A DNA stretch of 64,000 bases from Ohtaekwangia koreensis. Lineage in GTDB: Bacteria > Bacteroidota > Bacteroidia > Cytophagales > Cyclobacteriaceae. The notes beneath the pieces are model-generated. The model made no database searches. It saw only the letters and a program-made list of their open reading frames with translations, and was not told where the DNA came from. Location: contig NZ_FUZU01000003.1 of the NCBI RefSeq assembly GCF_900167975.1, positions 124,001 to 188,000 of the forward strand, written 5' to 3'. The position numbers and the translations under genes are program-made. Positions 37,389 through 50,106 of this stretch are shown one piece after another. How positions within the stretch are numbered: the first letter of the stretch is position 1; the number at the start of each line of letters is the position of its first letter.

Positions 37389-38968
37389 ATGAAATTATTA
37401 TCGTTTATCAGAAAAAGAAGTATAGCAGGTGTGATCACCGTGGTATCACTGCTGCTCATTATCAATGCGGGGTTGATTTATTATAAACAAGACCATCATC
37501 GTACGCAACACCGCTATTATACAAAAATCAGATCTGATCGGCACTCAGGTTGGTCTGCTGGTATACGAGCTGTTGCATAACCTTGAAATGGGGATAAGAG
37601 GATACGGTGTTACCAAAGACACAAACTTACTTAGTCCCGCCCTGGATGCGATAAATGTGGCTGATGACAGATTCGGCGAGATCAAAATGGCATTGGATAG
37701 TCAGCAATATGATCCAACGCAGCTTGAGGATTTACGCAAAGTATATAAAGAATACATGGACTATGTGTTGGAGATGAAAAGAGTAGCTGACCTGGACAGC
37801 ATGCAGAGATTCAAGGAAATGATGAAAGAAGACAGGGGTTTACAGGTATTTATGAAATGGATAGAAAAAGGAGTTCCCATCATCGAATATGAAAAAGCGC
37901 TAAAGGCCCAAGCAAACATTGAGTACCAATCCGCTGTGAACAATAACCTATACCTGCAAGTATTTATCCTACTCATAGGCTTACCTACACTTGGTTATAT
38001 AATCTACAAGGTCCAAAGCGATGACCGGCAACGACTCTCGTTGCTTGTAAAACTGGAAGAGAATAACCGAAGGTATATCTTTAATCCAGGCACTGAGGTT
38101 GCAGTTACCGACCCTGAACACGTAATCGGAAATTCTATTGTAAATCTTCAGCAGGCAAGTGAGTTTATTGAAAATATCTCGGAAGGTAAATATACTGCTC
38201 AGTGGACCGGACTCTGTGAGGCTAACCAGGAACTTAATAAAACCAGTCTTGCCGGACGACTCACCAACATGCGCGCGCAGTTAGAACAGATGAAGCGTGA
38301 GGAAGAGCGCAGGCTGGACCAATGAAGGGCTCACGAATTTTTCTGAGATCGTGCGTAATCATCAAAGTAATTTGACAGAATTAACAACCAAGGTAATTCA
38401 GTTTCTTACACAATATCTCGGCGCCCAACAAGGAGGTCTGTTTGTCTTGCGAGAAGACGAAACCGGTCCATACCTAGAACTCACCGCCTGCTATGCATTC
38501 GACCGAAAGAAATTCGTAGAGCGCAGAATAGATATAGGTGTAGGACTTATCGGCCAGACATACCTGGAAGGAGAAACGACCTTGCTCACAAAATTACCGC
38601 AAGGATATACCTATATAACATCCGGTATGGGACAAGCAACACCTGCCTGTCTGGCAATTGTTCCTATGAAGTACAACAGTAAAATAGAAGCGATCATTGA
38701 AATAGCAGGCCTTGAAAAATTTGAAGATTATCAGATCTCGTTTCTGGAGAAAGCCGGTGAGTTCGTAGCATCTGCCCTGCAAGGTGTACGTACTACAGAA
38801 AAAATGCAGGAATTACTCTTGGTCTCTCAACGACAGACAGAAGAGATGCGTGCCACCGAAGAAGAACTGCGTCAGAACCTGGAAGAGTTGCAGGCGACAC
38901 AGGAAGCAATGGTTCGTAAGCAGGAAGAAATGAATCGCATGCATGACCATGGAAACCGAACGAACTAA
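37389..38968 (+). pseudogene. broken CHASE3-HAMP-GAF sensor gene
   Basis: Three consecutive frames read as one protein. The first part (ATG 37389, MKLLSFIRKRSIAGVITVVSLLLIINAGLIYY) is the first membrane helix. A one-base shift near 37475-37500 leads to a frame with IIVRNTAIIQKSDLIGTQVGLLVYELLHNLEMGIRGYGVT, a CHASE3-like ligand domain, a second helix (LQVFILLIGLPTLGYIIYKV) and HAMP-like region. A second shift near 38313-38318 joins a GAF domain (LGAQQGGLFVLREDETGPYLELTACYAF) with a coiled-coil tail. The gene ends without a kinase. It may be decayed or an assembly error. Confidence 0.75.
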
Positions 38969-39014
38969 AAGTTACCAAAGCGATACATTGCTATAACTCA
39001 AAACATCGTATTCG

Positions 39015-39050
39015 AAAGCTTGCGGATTTCTCTGCAAGCTTTTTGTTTTT
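39015..39050 (+). terminator. intrinsic terminator after the broken sensor gene
   Basis: AAAGCTTGC and GCAAGCTTT form a 9-bp stem around a 10-base loop, followed by TTTTGTTTTTG. It lies 47 bp past the last stop codon of the sensor pseudogene. Confidence 0.85.
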
Positions 39051-42260
<3,210 letters not shown>

Positions 42261-42285
42261 CTATTCGGTATAAGTAGTTTGTTCT

Positions 42286-42323
42286 AAAGGAGGTTCGCTA
42301 TTTAGCGGGCCTCCTTTTTTTAT
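42286..42323 (+). terminator. intrinsic terminator of katG
   Basis: AAAGGAGG and CCTCCTTT pair around an inner CGCTA/TAGCG stem, followed by a run of T, 26 bp past the katG stop. Confidence 0.9.
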
Positions 42324-42491
42324 TAGCTCATACAATGATGCTATAAGACTGGACTTACACTATATCGGTTAATTTATTGTGCTACTAGGTGGATGAAAAC
42401 TTGATATTCTTCGGGCACATACAGAGACTAACATATACTATATATGCTTAGTCCTGAGCCAATCTCATAATACTAAACTTGCATCTTCAGG

Positions 42492-42529
42492 AAAAAATGC
42501 TCAGCAGATTTAGGTTACATCTGCTGAGC
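42492..42529 (-). terminator. intrinsic terminator of the desaturase gene
   Basis: GCTCAGCAGAT and ATCTGCTGAGC form a perfect 11-bp stem with a 9-base loop. On the minus strand it is followed by ATTTTTTC, so it ends the desaturase transcript from 42613. The remaining 42324-42612 shows no gene. Confidence 0.85.
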
Positions 42530-42612
42530 TTAAGTAAGCAACCGAAGGACGCCTATAGAATCAAATCATCAACAACCTTGGTATACTTGATATATAAGTT
42601 CTCCGGAGCAGG

Positions 42613-43704
42613 TTAAACAATAGTTGGTTTCGCACCGAGTTGTTTCAACAGGCGCGCATGTCCAGCCAGTGCGTTAAAGAAAGTTCTGGAGCTCTTGTAA
42701 GGCAATCCAAATTCATGTGCAGTTGATTTCACGATGGAAGCGATCTTATTGTAATGCACATGACAAACGTTGGGAAACAGGTGATGCTCTATCTGAAAGT
42801 TAAGACCTCCAACATACCAAGAGAACCATTTGCTCTTATTTCCAAAATTTGTAGTGGTCATTAACTGATGTACAGCCCAATTGTTCTCTAGTGTTCTTGT
42901 CTCATCAGGCAATGGGAACTCTGTACCTTCAATCACATGTGCCGGCTGAAATATAATCGCCAGGATAAAGCCCGCTATATAGTGCATGGCTACAAGGCCG
43001 ATTAAAATTTGCCACCACAACAGAGGAGTCACAAGGAGCGGCAGGACAAAAGCGTAACCGATGTAAAAAAGTTTCGTTCCCAACAATATCGACCATTCCT
43101 TAGCAACACTCGCTTTCTGCGCCTTCACCATTCCATTGCGCTGATATTTATAAAGGCGTGAAAAATCTTTATAGAAGAGCCACACGATTGTCATCAGACC
43201 GTATAGAAACCACGCGTAAATAAACTGGTATTTATGCATCTTTTTCCAATCCGAATGTGGCGTTAAACGCAGTGCTCCGCGAGGGCTTATATCTTCATCT
43301 TCTTCATGAACATTGGTATACGAATGATGTAAAACGTTGTGCTGCACTTTCCAGTTGAATGCATTCGCTCCTACCAGATTCAAGGAATATCCTATAAAAT
43401 TATTAACGTGTGTATTCTTCGTATAGGCACCGTGATTGGCGTCATGCATCACTGACAATCCAATACCCGCCAGGCCAAGGGCCATTAGTACAACCATCGA
43501 CATCAAACCGATCACACTGGTAACTGTGCCGGTAAGGATCAATGAATAGGGTACGAAATAAAGAAGAAACATAAAGATGGTTTTAATTACCATCTGCCCG
43601 TTTCCGTGACGTGCAATGTTGTTGGTGTTAAAATACTCGTTGACTCGTTTGTTGAGGGTCGAAACAAAGTCGTGATTGGTTTTTGCAAATTTTATTCTTT
43701 CCAT
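42613..43704 (-). CDS. membrane fatty acid desaturase (acyl-CoA/acyl-lipid type)
   Basis: About 363 residues with three His boxes: MHDANHGA, HNVLHHSYTN and QIEHHLFP. Their spacing and the final Q-x-x-H-H motif mark front-end/linoleoyl-CoA-type desaturases. Membrane segments lie between (MFLLYFVPYSLILTGTVTSVIGLMSMVVLMALGLAGIGLSV, YIGYAFVLPLLVTPLLWW, IAGFILAIIF). It introduces a double bond into acyl chains using di-iron chemistry, adjusting membrane fluidity. The ATG at 43704 begins the family region; the frame upstream is longer but not family-like. It converges with katG. Confidence 0.93.
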   Translation of the reverse strand: MERIKFAKTNHDFVSTLNKRVNEYFNTNNIARHGNGQMVIKTIFMFLLYFVPYSLILTGTVTSVIGLMSMVVLMALGLAGIGLSVMHDANHGAYTKNTHVNNFIGYSLNLVGANAFNWKVQHNVLHHSYTNVHEEDEDISPRGALRLTPHSDWKKMHKYQFIYAWFLYGLMTIVWLFYKDFSRLYKYQRNGMVKAQKASVAKEWSILLGTKLFYIGYAFVLPLLVTPLLWWQILIGLVAMHYIAGFILAIIFQPAHVIEGTEFPLPDETRTLENNWAVHQLMTTTNFGNKSKWFSWYVGGLNFQIEHHLFPNVCHVHYNKIASIVKSTAHEFGLPYKSSRTFFNALAGHARLLKQLGAKPTIV

Positions 43705-43835
43705 TATTAGTACAACCATTATATGAGTGAGTACGTTCCTTTTCCGATTAATATAAATGACTTCCACTAACGCTGAATGGATGCACGATATATAGCAGCA
43801 GTTCATGAAGTGAAACCAGCGAAAATAGTTCGCTC

Positions 43836-44291
43836 CTATTCCGGAAAATCATTCGGTGCAGCACAGCGTCTCCAATACTCCATGATTGCACTGATGGTCT
43901 TCTCTAGTTCAGCCATCGAATTCTGTTTTACGAAAAAACCTTGCACGGACTGGCTATACGCTTCGATAACAGATTTTTGATTTAACGCTGTGGAAAAAAA
44001 CAGATACGGTATACATTTATTGTTCAGTTTTGAATCGGTTTTAAGTTTCTCGCGCAAAGCAAAACCGTTTAGCTTTGGCATGTTAATGTCAGAGAGAATT
44101 AGAAAAGGTAACTCATTGGTGGCGTTTATATGATCCAATGCATCCTGGCCATCAAAAAAGAAAAGAATCTTATTCTGATAATTTAGCTTCTGAAATATTT
44201 CCGTGAGAAACTCCTGATCATCGGCATCATCCTCGATGACGATAACCGGGCCGTTTTTATTTACAATAAGTTCTTTTTGCACATCCTTCAT
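43836..44291 (-). CDS. stand-alone response regulator receiver protein
   Basis: About 151 residues; the receiver has the acidic pocket (VIEDDADD), phosphoacceptor Asp68 in ILSDINMP, Thr in FFSTAL and Lys in FFVKQ. There is no output domain. The N-terminal dozen residues before PVIVIED are extra. It is encoded just upstream, on the same strand, of the desaturase gene (132 bp gap). A similar protein is at 13064-13444. The ATG at 44291 fits the domain start; the frame open to 44399 has an earlier ATG. Confidence 0.88.
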   Translation of the reverse strand: MKDVQKELIVNKNGPVIVIEDDADDQEFLTEIFQKLNYQNKILFFFDGQDALDHINATNELPFLILSDINMPKLNGFALREKLKTDSKLNNKCIPYLFFSTALNQKSVIEAYSQSVQGFFVKQNSMAELEKTISAIMEYWRRCAAPNDFPE

Positions 44292-44650
44292 TATTGAGCT
44301 TGTTAAGAGTTTGGCGGTATCGGTTCTTGCCTTGTGCGGCGCTAGTATTTTATAACCTGTAACTTGATGGGGTAACTTTAAGTGGTGCTTCCTAAACATA
44401 TCGATCGGTTATCATCGACCAGGGAGATTTTAGAAGCATACTTACGTTTTCGTCAGCTTAATCTAAAGCTATTGGCCAGAATGGAACGGATGTCAAAATG
44501 GGTAGCAAGAGCACATGGCCACCCGGAATGTAAAGTGATTCGTAAAGGCCTGTGAATATAGCCCTTTTGATCGACTATCCCTAATACCTCCAAGACCATC
44601 TGGTTGCAAGGAATGGAGCTCACATCCACTGACACACTTTTTGACTTACC

Positions 44651-45808
44651 TTGGCATTCCAAATCCTTAAAGCTCCATTGAACCAATTTGTTGATCAACT
44701 TTTCCTTGTCCTCATCAACGGTGGAATCGTACTGGGCGTCTTTGTAATCATCTTAGTTAACAGCAAAGGTGGACGTAAAACCAGGGCTAATATGTTCCTC
44801 TCCATCCTGATCGCTGCACTAACGTTCAGCGTCTTTCATTTGCGTTATGCAGGTGAAGTGATCACGCATTTCTCGTTTAAGGCGTATACGCTTGGAGACC
44901 CGACTTTTTTGCTCATAGGTCCCCTCCTGTGGTTCTATGTCATTGAACTTTCAGGTGGACGGGTCAAGTTTAGTGCCGCTACGCTGGTGCACTTCATTCC
45001 ATTTTTTATCATTGTTTTTTGTTCCCTTTCCTTTAGATCTTTTTTAAAGGATACGCTGATCACGCGCTTGTTGGATAGTCATCCCAGGCTACCGTTTACA
45101 ATTTTCTGGATGGTGATGGTAGTCCAATTTTCTGCCTATCAATTGCTGATCCATCGGAAATGGCGAGAGTATCAACAACTGATCAGACAAGAGGTTTCCA
45201 ATACCGAAGACATCAATATATCGTGGGTTCGTTTCTTCACCGGAGTCTTTCTAATCATTAACCTGTCCTTTTTTCTAAGCTTGTTTGCCGTCATTCATCT
45301 TCACGTTATAAATCTGGTATGGAAATCGGTCGGTGTTATTTTATCATTGTCGATTTTTGCTCTCGGATACAAGGGAATCTTGCAGAAGGAAATATTATTT
45401 CCTGACATCCCTGTCACACTCGCATCGGCCGAGCCGTCAGCGCCAAGAGAATCGGAACCTAAACCCGACAGTGCACTGATTGAAAAGCTTCAACAGTATA
45501 TGAAGAATGAAAAACCATTTCTGGATCCTGAACTTTCATTAAGCACACTGGCAAAAGCAATGGGACTCAATAGGAATCAATTGTCTCAGTTAATCAACAA
45601 CGGTCTTGGAGAAAACTTCTACGATTTCATTAACAAATACCGTGTTGAAGAAGTAAAGCGATTGATGGTCGATCCTCAAAAACAGAACTATAATTTGCTT
45701 GGTATGGCGCTTGAAGCAGGATTTAAGTCCAAGTCAACATTCAATCTTATCTTCAAACGCTTTACCGGTCTTACTCCCACGGAGTACCGGAAAAATATTC
45801 AATCATAA
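44651..45808 (+). CDS. membrane-anchored AraC-type regulator (7TM-HTH)
   Basis: About 385 residues. The N-terminal half has roughly six or seven hydrophobic segments (LFLVLINGGIVLGVFVIILV, MFLSILIAALTFSVFHL, PTFLLIGPLLWFYVIEL and others). The C-terminal half has the double helix-turn-helix: LSLSTLAKAMGLNRNQLSQLINNGLGENFYDFINKYRVEEVK and LLGMALEAGFKSKSTFNLIFKRFTGLTPTEYRK. It probably senses an envelope or extracellular condition and regulates the following VOC and ABC genes. The start (TTG 44651) is uncertain; no ATG precedes the first membrane segment. Confidence 0.85.
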   Translation: MAFQILKAPLNQFVDQLFLVLINGGIVLGVFVIILVNSKGGRKTRANMFLSILIAALTFSVFHLRYAGEVITHFSFKAYTLGDPTFLLIGPLLWFYVIELSGGRVKFSAATLVHFIPFFIIVFCSLSFRSFLKDTLITRLLDSHPRLPFTIFWMVMVVQFSAYQLLIHRKWREYQQLIRQEVSNTEDINISWVRFFTGVFLIINLSFFLSLFAVIHLHVINLVWKSVGVILSLSIFALGYKGILQKEILFPDIPVTLASAEPSAPRESEPKPDSALIEKLQQYMKNEKPFLDPELSLSTLAKAMGLNRNQLSQLINNGLGENFYDFINKYRVEEVKRLMVDPQKQNYNLLGMALEAGFKSKSTFNLIFKRFTGLTPTEYRKNIQS

Positions 45809-45814
45809 AAAGTT

Positions 45815-46204
45815 ATGGACATGAAGACATCTTTTGCACCACATCTTACAATCCGTGTCTTACGGCCCGCGATTGATTTTTATCAAAGTGCATTCTCGGC
45901 AGTCTTGCTCCGTAAATGGGATAATCCTGACGGCACAATTCACGTAGCCGAAATGGAGATCGATGGTGCGATCTTTCATCTTCATGAGGAAGTTACCCCT
46001 AAAAAACAATTGAGCCCGGAAGCGCTTAACGCTACTACTCTTCTGATCGGTTTGTTCACACCTGATCCCGACAAGTTATTCCGTGATGCTGTTTCTGCTG
46101 GCGCGCACGTAGTGAACGCTATGGAGGATTATGACTATGGATATAGGCAAGGCACCATAACGGATCCGTTTGGTCACCAGTGGCTGATTCAGAAAAAAAT
46201 CTAG
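45815..46204 (+). CDS. VOC/glyoxalase-like protein
   Basis: The 129-residue protein has the paired beta-alpha-beta-beta-beta modules of the VOC superfamily (PhnB-like subgroup). Residues 9-55 read HLTIRVLRPAIDFYQSAFSAVLLRKW and IHVAEMEIDGAIFHLHEE, and 70-125 hold LLIGLFTPDPDKLFRDAVSAGAHVVNAMEDYDYGYRQGTITDPFGHQWLIQKK. It may bind a metal and a small reactive or antibiotic-like ligand. It begins 6 bp after the AraC-type gene and precedes an ABC exporter, so it may protect against the exported compound. Confidence 0.85.
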   Translation: MDMKTSFAPHLTIRVLRPAIDFYQSAFSAVLLRKWDNPDGTIHVAEMEIDGAIFHLHEEVTPKKQLSPEALNATTLLIGLFTPDPDKLFRDAVSAGAHVVNAMEDYDYGYRQGTITDPFGHQWLIQKKI

Positions 46205-46288
46205 CCCATAAGTATCCGCCTGGACGTCCAACAGGATCCTATAAGCGCAGTCTGATAAGCGATTACCGAATGTTGCTAAAAAAACATT

Positions 46289-46996
46289 ATGGACCACCAG
46301 CAAAGCAAGCCACTCATTGAGTTAAGCCAGGTCACCAAGTCCTACCCGGTTGCATCGGGAAGCTTCAGTGCCTTGAAAAACATCACGCTAAAAATTGATA
46401 GCCGACAATTGATCTCCATCACAGGAAAATCAGGAAGTGGTAAGTCGACACTGTTGAATCTTATCACCGGTATAGACAGACCAACGGAGGGAAGCGTCAT
46501 CATTAATGGAGTTCGTGTGGACAAGCTTTCTGAATTCGAACTTGCTTCGTGGCGGGGAAAAAACGTAGGCGTAGTTTTTCAGTTCTTTCAACTACTGCCA
46601 ACACTTACCATTCTGGAAAATGTAATGCTCCCGATGGACTTCTGTAATACCTACCCAAAGAAGGATCGAAGAGAACGCGCTTTGGCTTTGCTTCAAATGG
46701 TTGGCATTGGTGAGCAGGCTGAAAAATTTCCTTCCACGCTTTCCGGAGGACAACAACAACGTGTGGCCATTGCAAGAGCTCTTGCCAATGATCCTCCTTT
46801 GATTGTAGCTGACGAACCCACAGGAAATCTGGATTCACAAACCGCCACTGCCATCTTTGAATTATTTGCAAAACTTGCAACCTCTGGCAAAACGGTTGTC
46901 GTAGTAACACATGAGCGTGAATTCTCTTCCTACTTCGAAAGCACCATCAACATTGCAGATGGAGTGATTGTAAAAGCTGCAGCAGTTCAAGTATAA
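46289..46996 (+). CDS. ABC transporter ATP-binding protein (LolD/MacB type)
   Basis: The 235-residue ATPase has Walker [10 protein letters not shown] (46-54), the Q-loop ([10 protein letters not shown]), the signature [16 protein letters not shown], Walker [13 protein letters not shown] and switch His VVVTHEREF. It energises the FtsX-like permease encoded 12 bp downstream. Substrate is unknown; LolD-like systems move lipoproteins, lipids or antimicrobial peptides. Its gene begins 84 bp after the VOC gene. Confidence 0.94.
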   Translation: MDHQQSKPLIELSQVTKSYPVASGSFSALKNITLKIDSRQLISITGKSGSGKSTLLNLITGIDRPTEGSVIINGVRVDKLSEFELASWRGKNVGVVFQFFQLLPTLTILENVMLPMDFCNTYPKKDRRERALALLQMVGIGEQAEKFPSTLSGGQQQRVAIARALANDPPLIVADEPTGNLDSQTATAIFELFAKLATSGKTVVVVTHEREFSSYFESTINIADGVIVKAAAVQV

Positions 46997-47008
46997 ACCT
47001 TCCATAAA

Positions 47009-49408
47009 ATGAAACCAAGATATAGGAAGGTCATTCGTGACCTTACTTCAAGCTATTCAAAAAATCTCATGCTCGCCCTGGCAATAGCAGTGGGGGTCTT
47101 TGGGATTGGTTCTATACTGGGTGCTTACAAAGTCATCAATCGCGAGATGGCCGTAAATTATCTAAGTACTGAACCTGCTTCGGCCACAATTGAATTTGAA
47201 GGAAGAATTTCGAATGGACTACTGGACAGTATCAGATCTTTTCCGGGAATAAAAAAGGCTGAGAGGCGCGCCACAATCACAGCGCGTATGAAAGTCGATG
47301 AACGCTGGTATCCAATTCTTCTTTTTGTCATCGATGATTTTTCGAAGATGGAGATTAGTAAATTTTTACCCGTCTCAGGATCACAAAATCCGGATCACCA
47401 GAGCATGCTTGTCGAGCGGTCCGCGCTTCCCGTGATGCATGCCCAGGAAGGAGATCAAATAACAATCCGAACTCCGCATGGTCAAGCACAGCGGGTAAAA
47501 ATCGTTGGACAAGTACATGATCCCGGATTAGCACCCGCCTGGCAAGAACAAGCCGGATATGCCTATATATCACTGGAGGCATTGCATCGACTTGGTGAAA
47601 AACAAAACTTCGATTTACTCAGACTTCAGGTAAGCGACAATGAATATTCAGCAAGTGAGATTACCAAAAAAGCAGAGCTGGTTGCAGACCTGCTTAAGAC
47701 AAAAGGAATAACGGTTCATGAAATTCAGGTTCCCCCTCCAGGAAAGCATCCACACCAAAGCCAGATGAATGCCGTGCTTACAATCTTTACCGTGTTCTGC
47801 TTCATGATCCTGATGCTTGGATCTATACTCGTAGCAACCTCCATGGCAACGCTGATGGTAAAACAAATCAGACAGATCGGTGTTATGAAAACCATTGGCG
47901 GAAACTCTTATCAGATCGCAAGCCTATATTTCCTGATGCTCCTGGTAATTTGTGTCATTGCATTAACGGTAAGTATACCGCTGAGCAGACTTGCAGCATA
48001 TGGTTTTTACACCCAGATCGCTGTACTTCTCAATCTTGAAATTACGGACACATCTATACCCTGGTCTGTTCCGCTCATCCAAATATTATCCGGTATTACT
48101 GTCCCCATGATTGCTGCAGCTTTTCCATTGGTTCGCGGCAGCCGCATATCCGTGCGTGCAGCACTTGACAACTATGGCGTTTCAGCTACGTCCAATACTG
48201 CTTCGTTCCTGTCAAGACTTCCAATCATAAACGCATTCAATGATACCTTCAGGCTTGCGTTAAGAAATGCATTTCGTCAACGCGCTCGTCTCGCCCTTAC
48301 CCTTGGACTGCTGGCCGCGGGTGGCGCCATGTTTATGACAGCGTTGAATGTTTCAGAAGCATGGGATAAAAACCTCAAACGTATTTACGTGCAACGACTA
48401 TATGATCAGGAAATAAAACTAAATGACCGCATCAATCAAGATAGTATTCTTGGTCGCATCAAATCATTAGAAGGAGTCACTACGGTTGAAGGATGGGACT
48501 ATTCATCAACTTCTGTTGTGAAAGAAAGTAAATATGAAGTGACCAGGACTTATCCTGACAAAGGTCACGGCAGTTTTTCAATTCTCGCTTTACCGGTGAA
48601 TACAAAACTTCTAAATCCCACCATCACGGAAGGACGCTGGCTTTACGCTGAAGGCACCAATGAAGTCGTGTTGAATCAACTCGCGCGAACATCGGAAATG
48701 AAAATCGGCGATCAGATATATCTTTCACTCGAGGATAAACCTACCACATGGAAAATCATCGGCTTTACCGAGGATGTCGGATCATCCGCAGCGGCCTATA
48801 TTTCGATTCGATCATTTGAAAAATTGAATGGATCTGTCAATCACATTAAAATGATTCGCATTGGCTATGCTGATCGATCAAAGGACTACGCCTGGAATAA
48901 GAATCGAGAAGTCGATCGCGTCCTGGAAGAATTAAACGTAAGAGTAAGTTCAAGTACTCCGGTTTGGCTTTTGCATAATGCTGTGGCTGCACATATGAAG
49001 GTATTGGTAAACTCTCTGCTGGCCATGGCAATTCTTATGGCGGTAGTAGGTACACTCGGATTAACCTCTACAATCAGTATGAACGTGCTGGAAAGAACAA
49101 GAGAAATCGGAGTCATGCGCGCGATCGGGGCAACACCAAAAAAAATCAGAAGCCTCATCATTTTGGAAGGCCTCACCATAGGCATCCTCAGCATTGTACT
49201 CGCATTCATTATCTCCCTTGGACTCTCCTACTTCATGGGCGAATTCATTGGACGCATTTCGTTTCGCACTCCGCTTACACTGACGATATCAATAGTTGCA
49301 ATAGTCATCTGGATAATGATCGTCACCATAGGTTCATACCTGGCTTCTATTCTTCCGGCAAAAAGAGCAAACGTCATCACCACCCGGGAAGCATTGTCCT
49401 ATGAATAA
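47009..49408 (+). CDS. FtsX-like ABC permease (double-lobe exporter)
   Basis: The 799-residue permease has an N-terminal membrane helix (MLALAIAVGVFGIGSILGAYKV), a first extracytoplasmic domain, the first FtsX three-helix block (about 265-385, IFTVFCFMILMLGSILVATSMATLMVKQIRQIGVMKTIGG), a central helix after residue 425 (LALTLGLLAAGGAMFMTALNVSEAW), a second domain, and a second FtsX block (MAVVGTLGLTSTISMNVLERTREIGVMRAIGATPKK) near the end. It differs from the ADOP proteins here, lacking their N-terminal signature and carrying its own ATPase. It is a probable exporter of an unknown compound. Confidence 0.93.
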   Translation: MKPRYRKVIRDLTSSYSKNLMLALAIAVGVFGIGSILGAYKVINREMAVNYLSTEPASATIEFEGRISNGLLDSIRSFPGIKKAERRATITARMKVDERWYPILLFVIDDFSKMEISKFLPVSGSQNPDHQSMLVERSALPVMHAQEGDQITIRTPHGQAQRVKIVGQVHDPGLAPAWQEQAGYAYISLEALHRLGEKQNFDLLRLQVSDNEYSASEITKKAELVADLLKTKGITVHEIQVPPPGKHPHQSQMNAVLTIFTVFCFMILMLGSILVATSMATLMVKQIRQIGVMKTIGGNSYQIASLYFLMLLVICVIALTVSIPLSRLAAYGFYTQIAVLLNLEITDTSIPWSVPLIQILSGITVPMIAAAFPLVRGSRISVRAALDNYGVSATSNTASFLSRLPIINAFNDTFRLALRNAFRQRARLALTLGLLAAGGAMFMTALNVSEAWDKNLKRIYVQRLYDQEIKLNDRINQDSILGRIKSLEGVTTVEGWDYSSTSVVKESKYEVTRTYPDKGHGSFSILALPVNTKLLNPTITEGRWLYAEGTNEVVLNQLARTSEMKIGDQIYLSLEDKPTTWKIIGFTEDVGSSAAAYISIRSFEKLNGSVNHIKMIRIGYADRSKDYAWNKNREVDRVLEELNVRVSSSTPVWLLHNAVAAHMKVLVNSLLAMAILMAVVGTLGLTSTISMNVLERTREIGVMRAIGATPKKIRSLIILEGLTIGILSIVLAFIISLGLSYFMGEFIGRISFRTPLTLTISIVAIVIWIMIVTIGSYLASILPAKRANVITTREALSYE

Positions 49409-49509
49409 CAAAGCATCACGGCTTGTTATTCATGCTGGCCGGTATATACCTACTTTGCAGGATTATAAAAGGAAGCGTAACTTTGTGATGATACCAAATG
49501 GTATCTTTT

Positions 49510-49611
49510 ATGCACAAGGCAACAGTCACCAGGCTTTCCATTCTTCAAAAAGCATTTGAACTTATCTATACCAAGGGCTATCAAACTACTCTACCCGGTC
49601 TATCCGAATGA
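49510..49611 (+). pseudogene. TetR-type regulator stub
   Basis: ATG at 49510 opens a 33-codon frame whose first 27 residues read like a TetR N-terminus (TRLSILQKAFELIYTKGYQTT) and which then loses the family sequence, ending at TGA 49609-49611 before the recognition helix. The rest of the usual 190-residue protein is absent. It lies just after the ABC exporter and may have controlled it. The interval to 50106 has only an overlapping frame of unknown origin. Confidence 0.5.
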
Positions 49612-49825
49612 GATAAAAGTTGCAGATGTAAAAAATGTTATATATACTCCATACCAAGGATTTATGGGACCTTGCTGTCACTACCAGGTAAATAAAGAGA
49701 GATTCATTTTACTGGAAGAGAAAATAACAGATGTAAATCCCGACGAAGTAACCGATTTTAAAAGTGTTTCTATTGACTCAAAAGACGGAGAAACCGAATT
49801 GACAATTCAGTATGTTAAACAGTAG
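49556..49825 (+). CDS. unidentified frame overlapping the TetR stub
   Basis: An 89-codon frame starting at TTG encodes MNLSIPRAIKLLYPVYPNEIKVADVKNVIYTPY at the start and FKSVSIDSKDGETELTIQYVKQ at the end. The last 60 residues look protein-like. There is no ATG at the left end, and no family was recognised. It could be a recombined tail of a lost gene. Confidence 0.25.
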   Translation: MNLSIPRAIKLLYPVYPNEIKVADVKNVIYTPYQGFMGPCCHYQVNKERFILLEEKITDVNPDEVTDFKSVSIDSKDGETELTIQYVKQ

Positions 49826-50106
49826 TGTTGTTTTTGAAAGACATTATTCCCTGAATTGGCTTATAAGATATATGAATCAAGATTGGGACAAAGTAACAAC
49901 TGATACATAGGACTATTAACAAAGATGAAAACAACCTATACAAGCGCTAGACATCGCTGAAAACTGTTAAAGAAGTTTATTACTTTCGGTTGCCTGATCC
50001 GGATTTACTATACAAATGAAATAATGCTAAATCAATTCAGATATTTTTCTTTATGAATTTTATAAGAAAAGGTAAACTGATAATTCGAATACACTAACTT
50101 GGTTAC

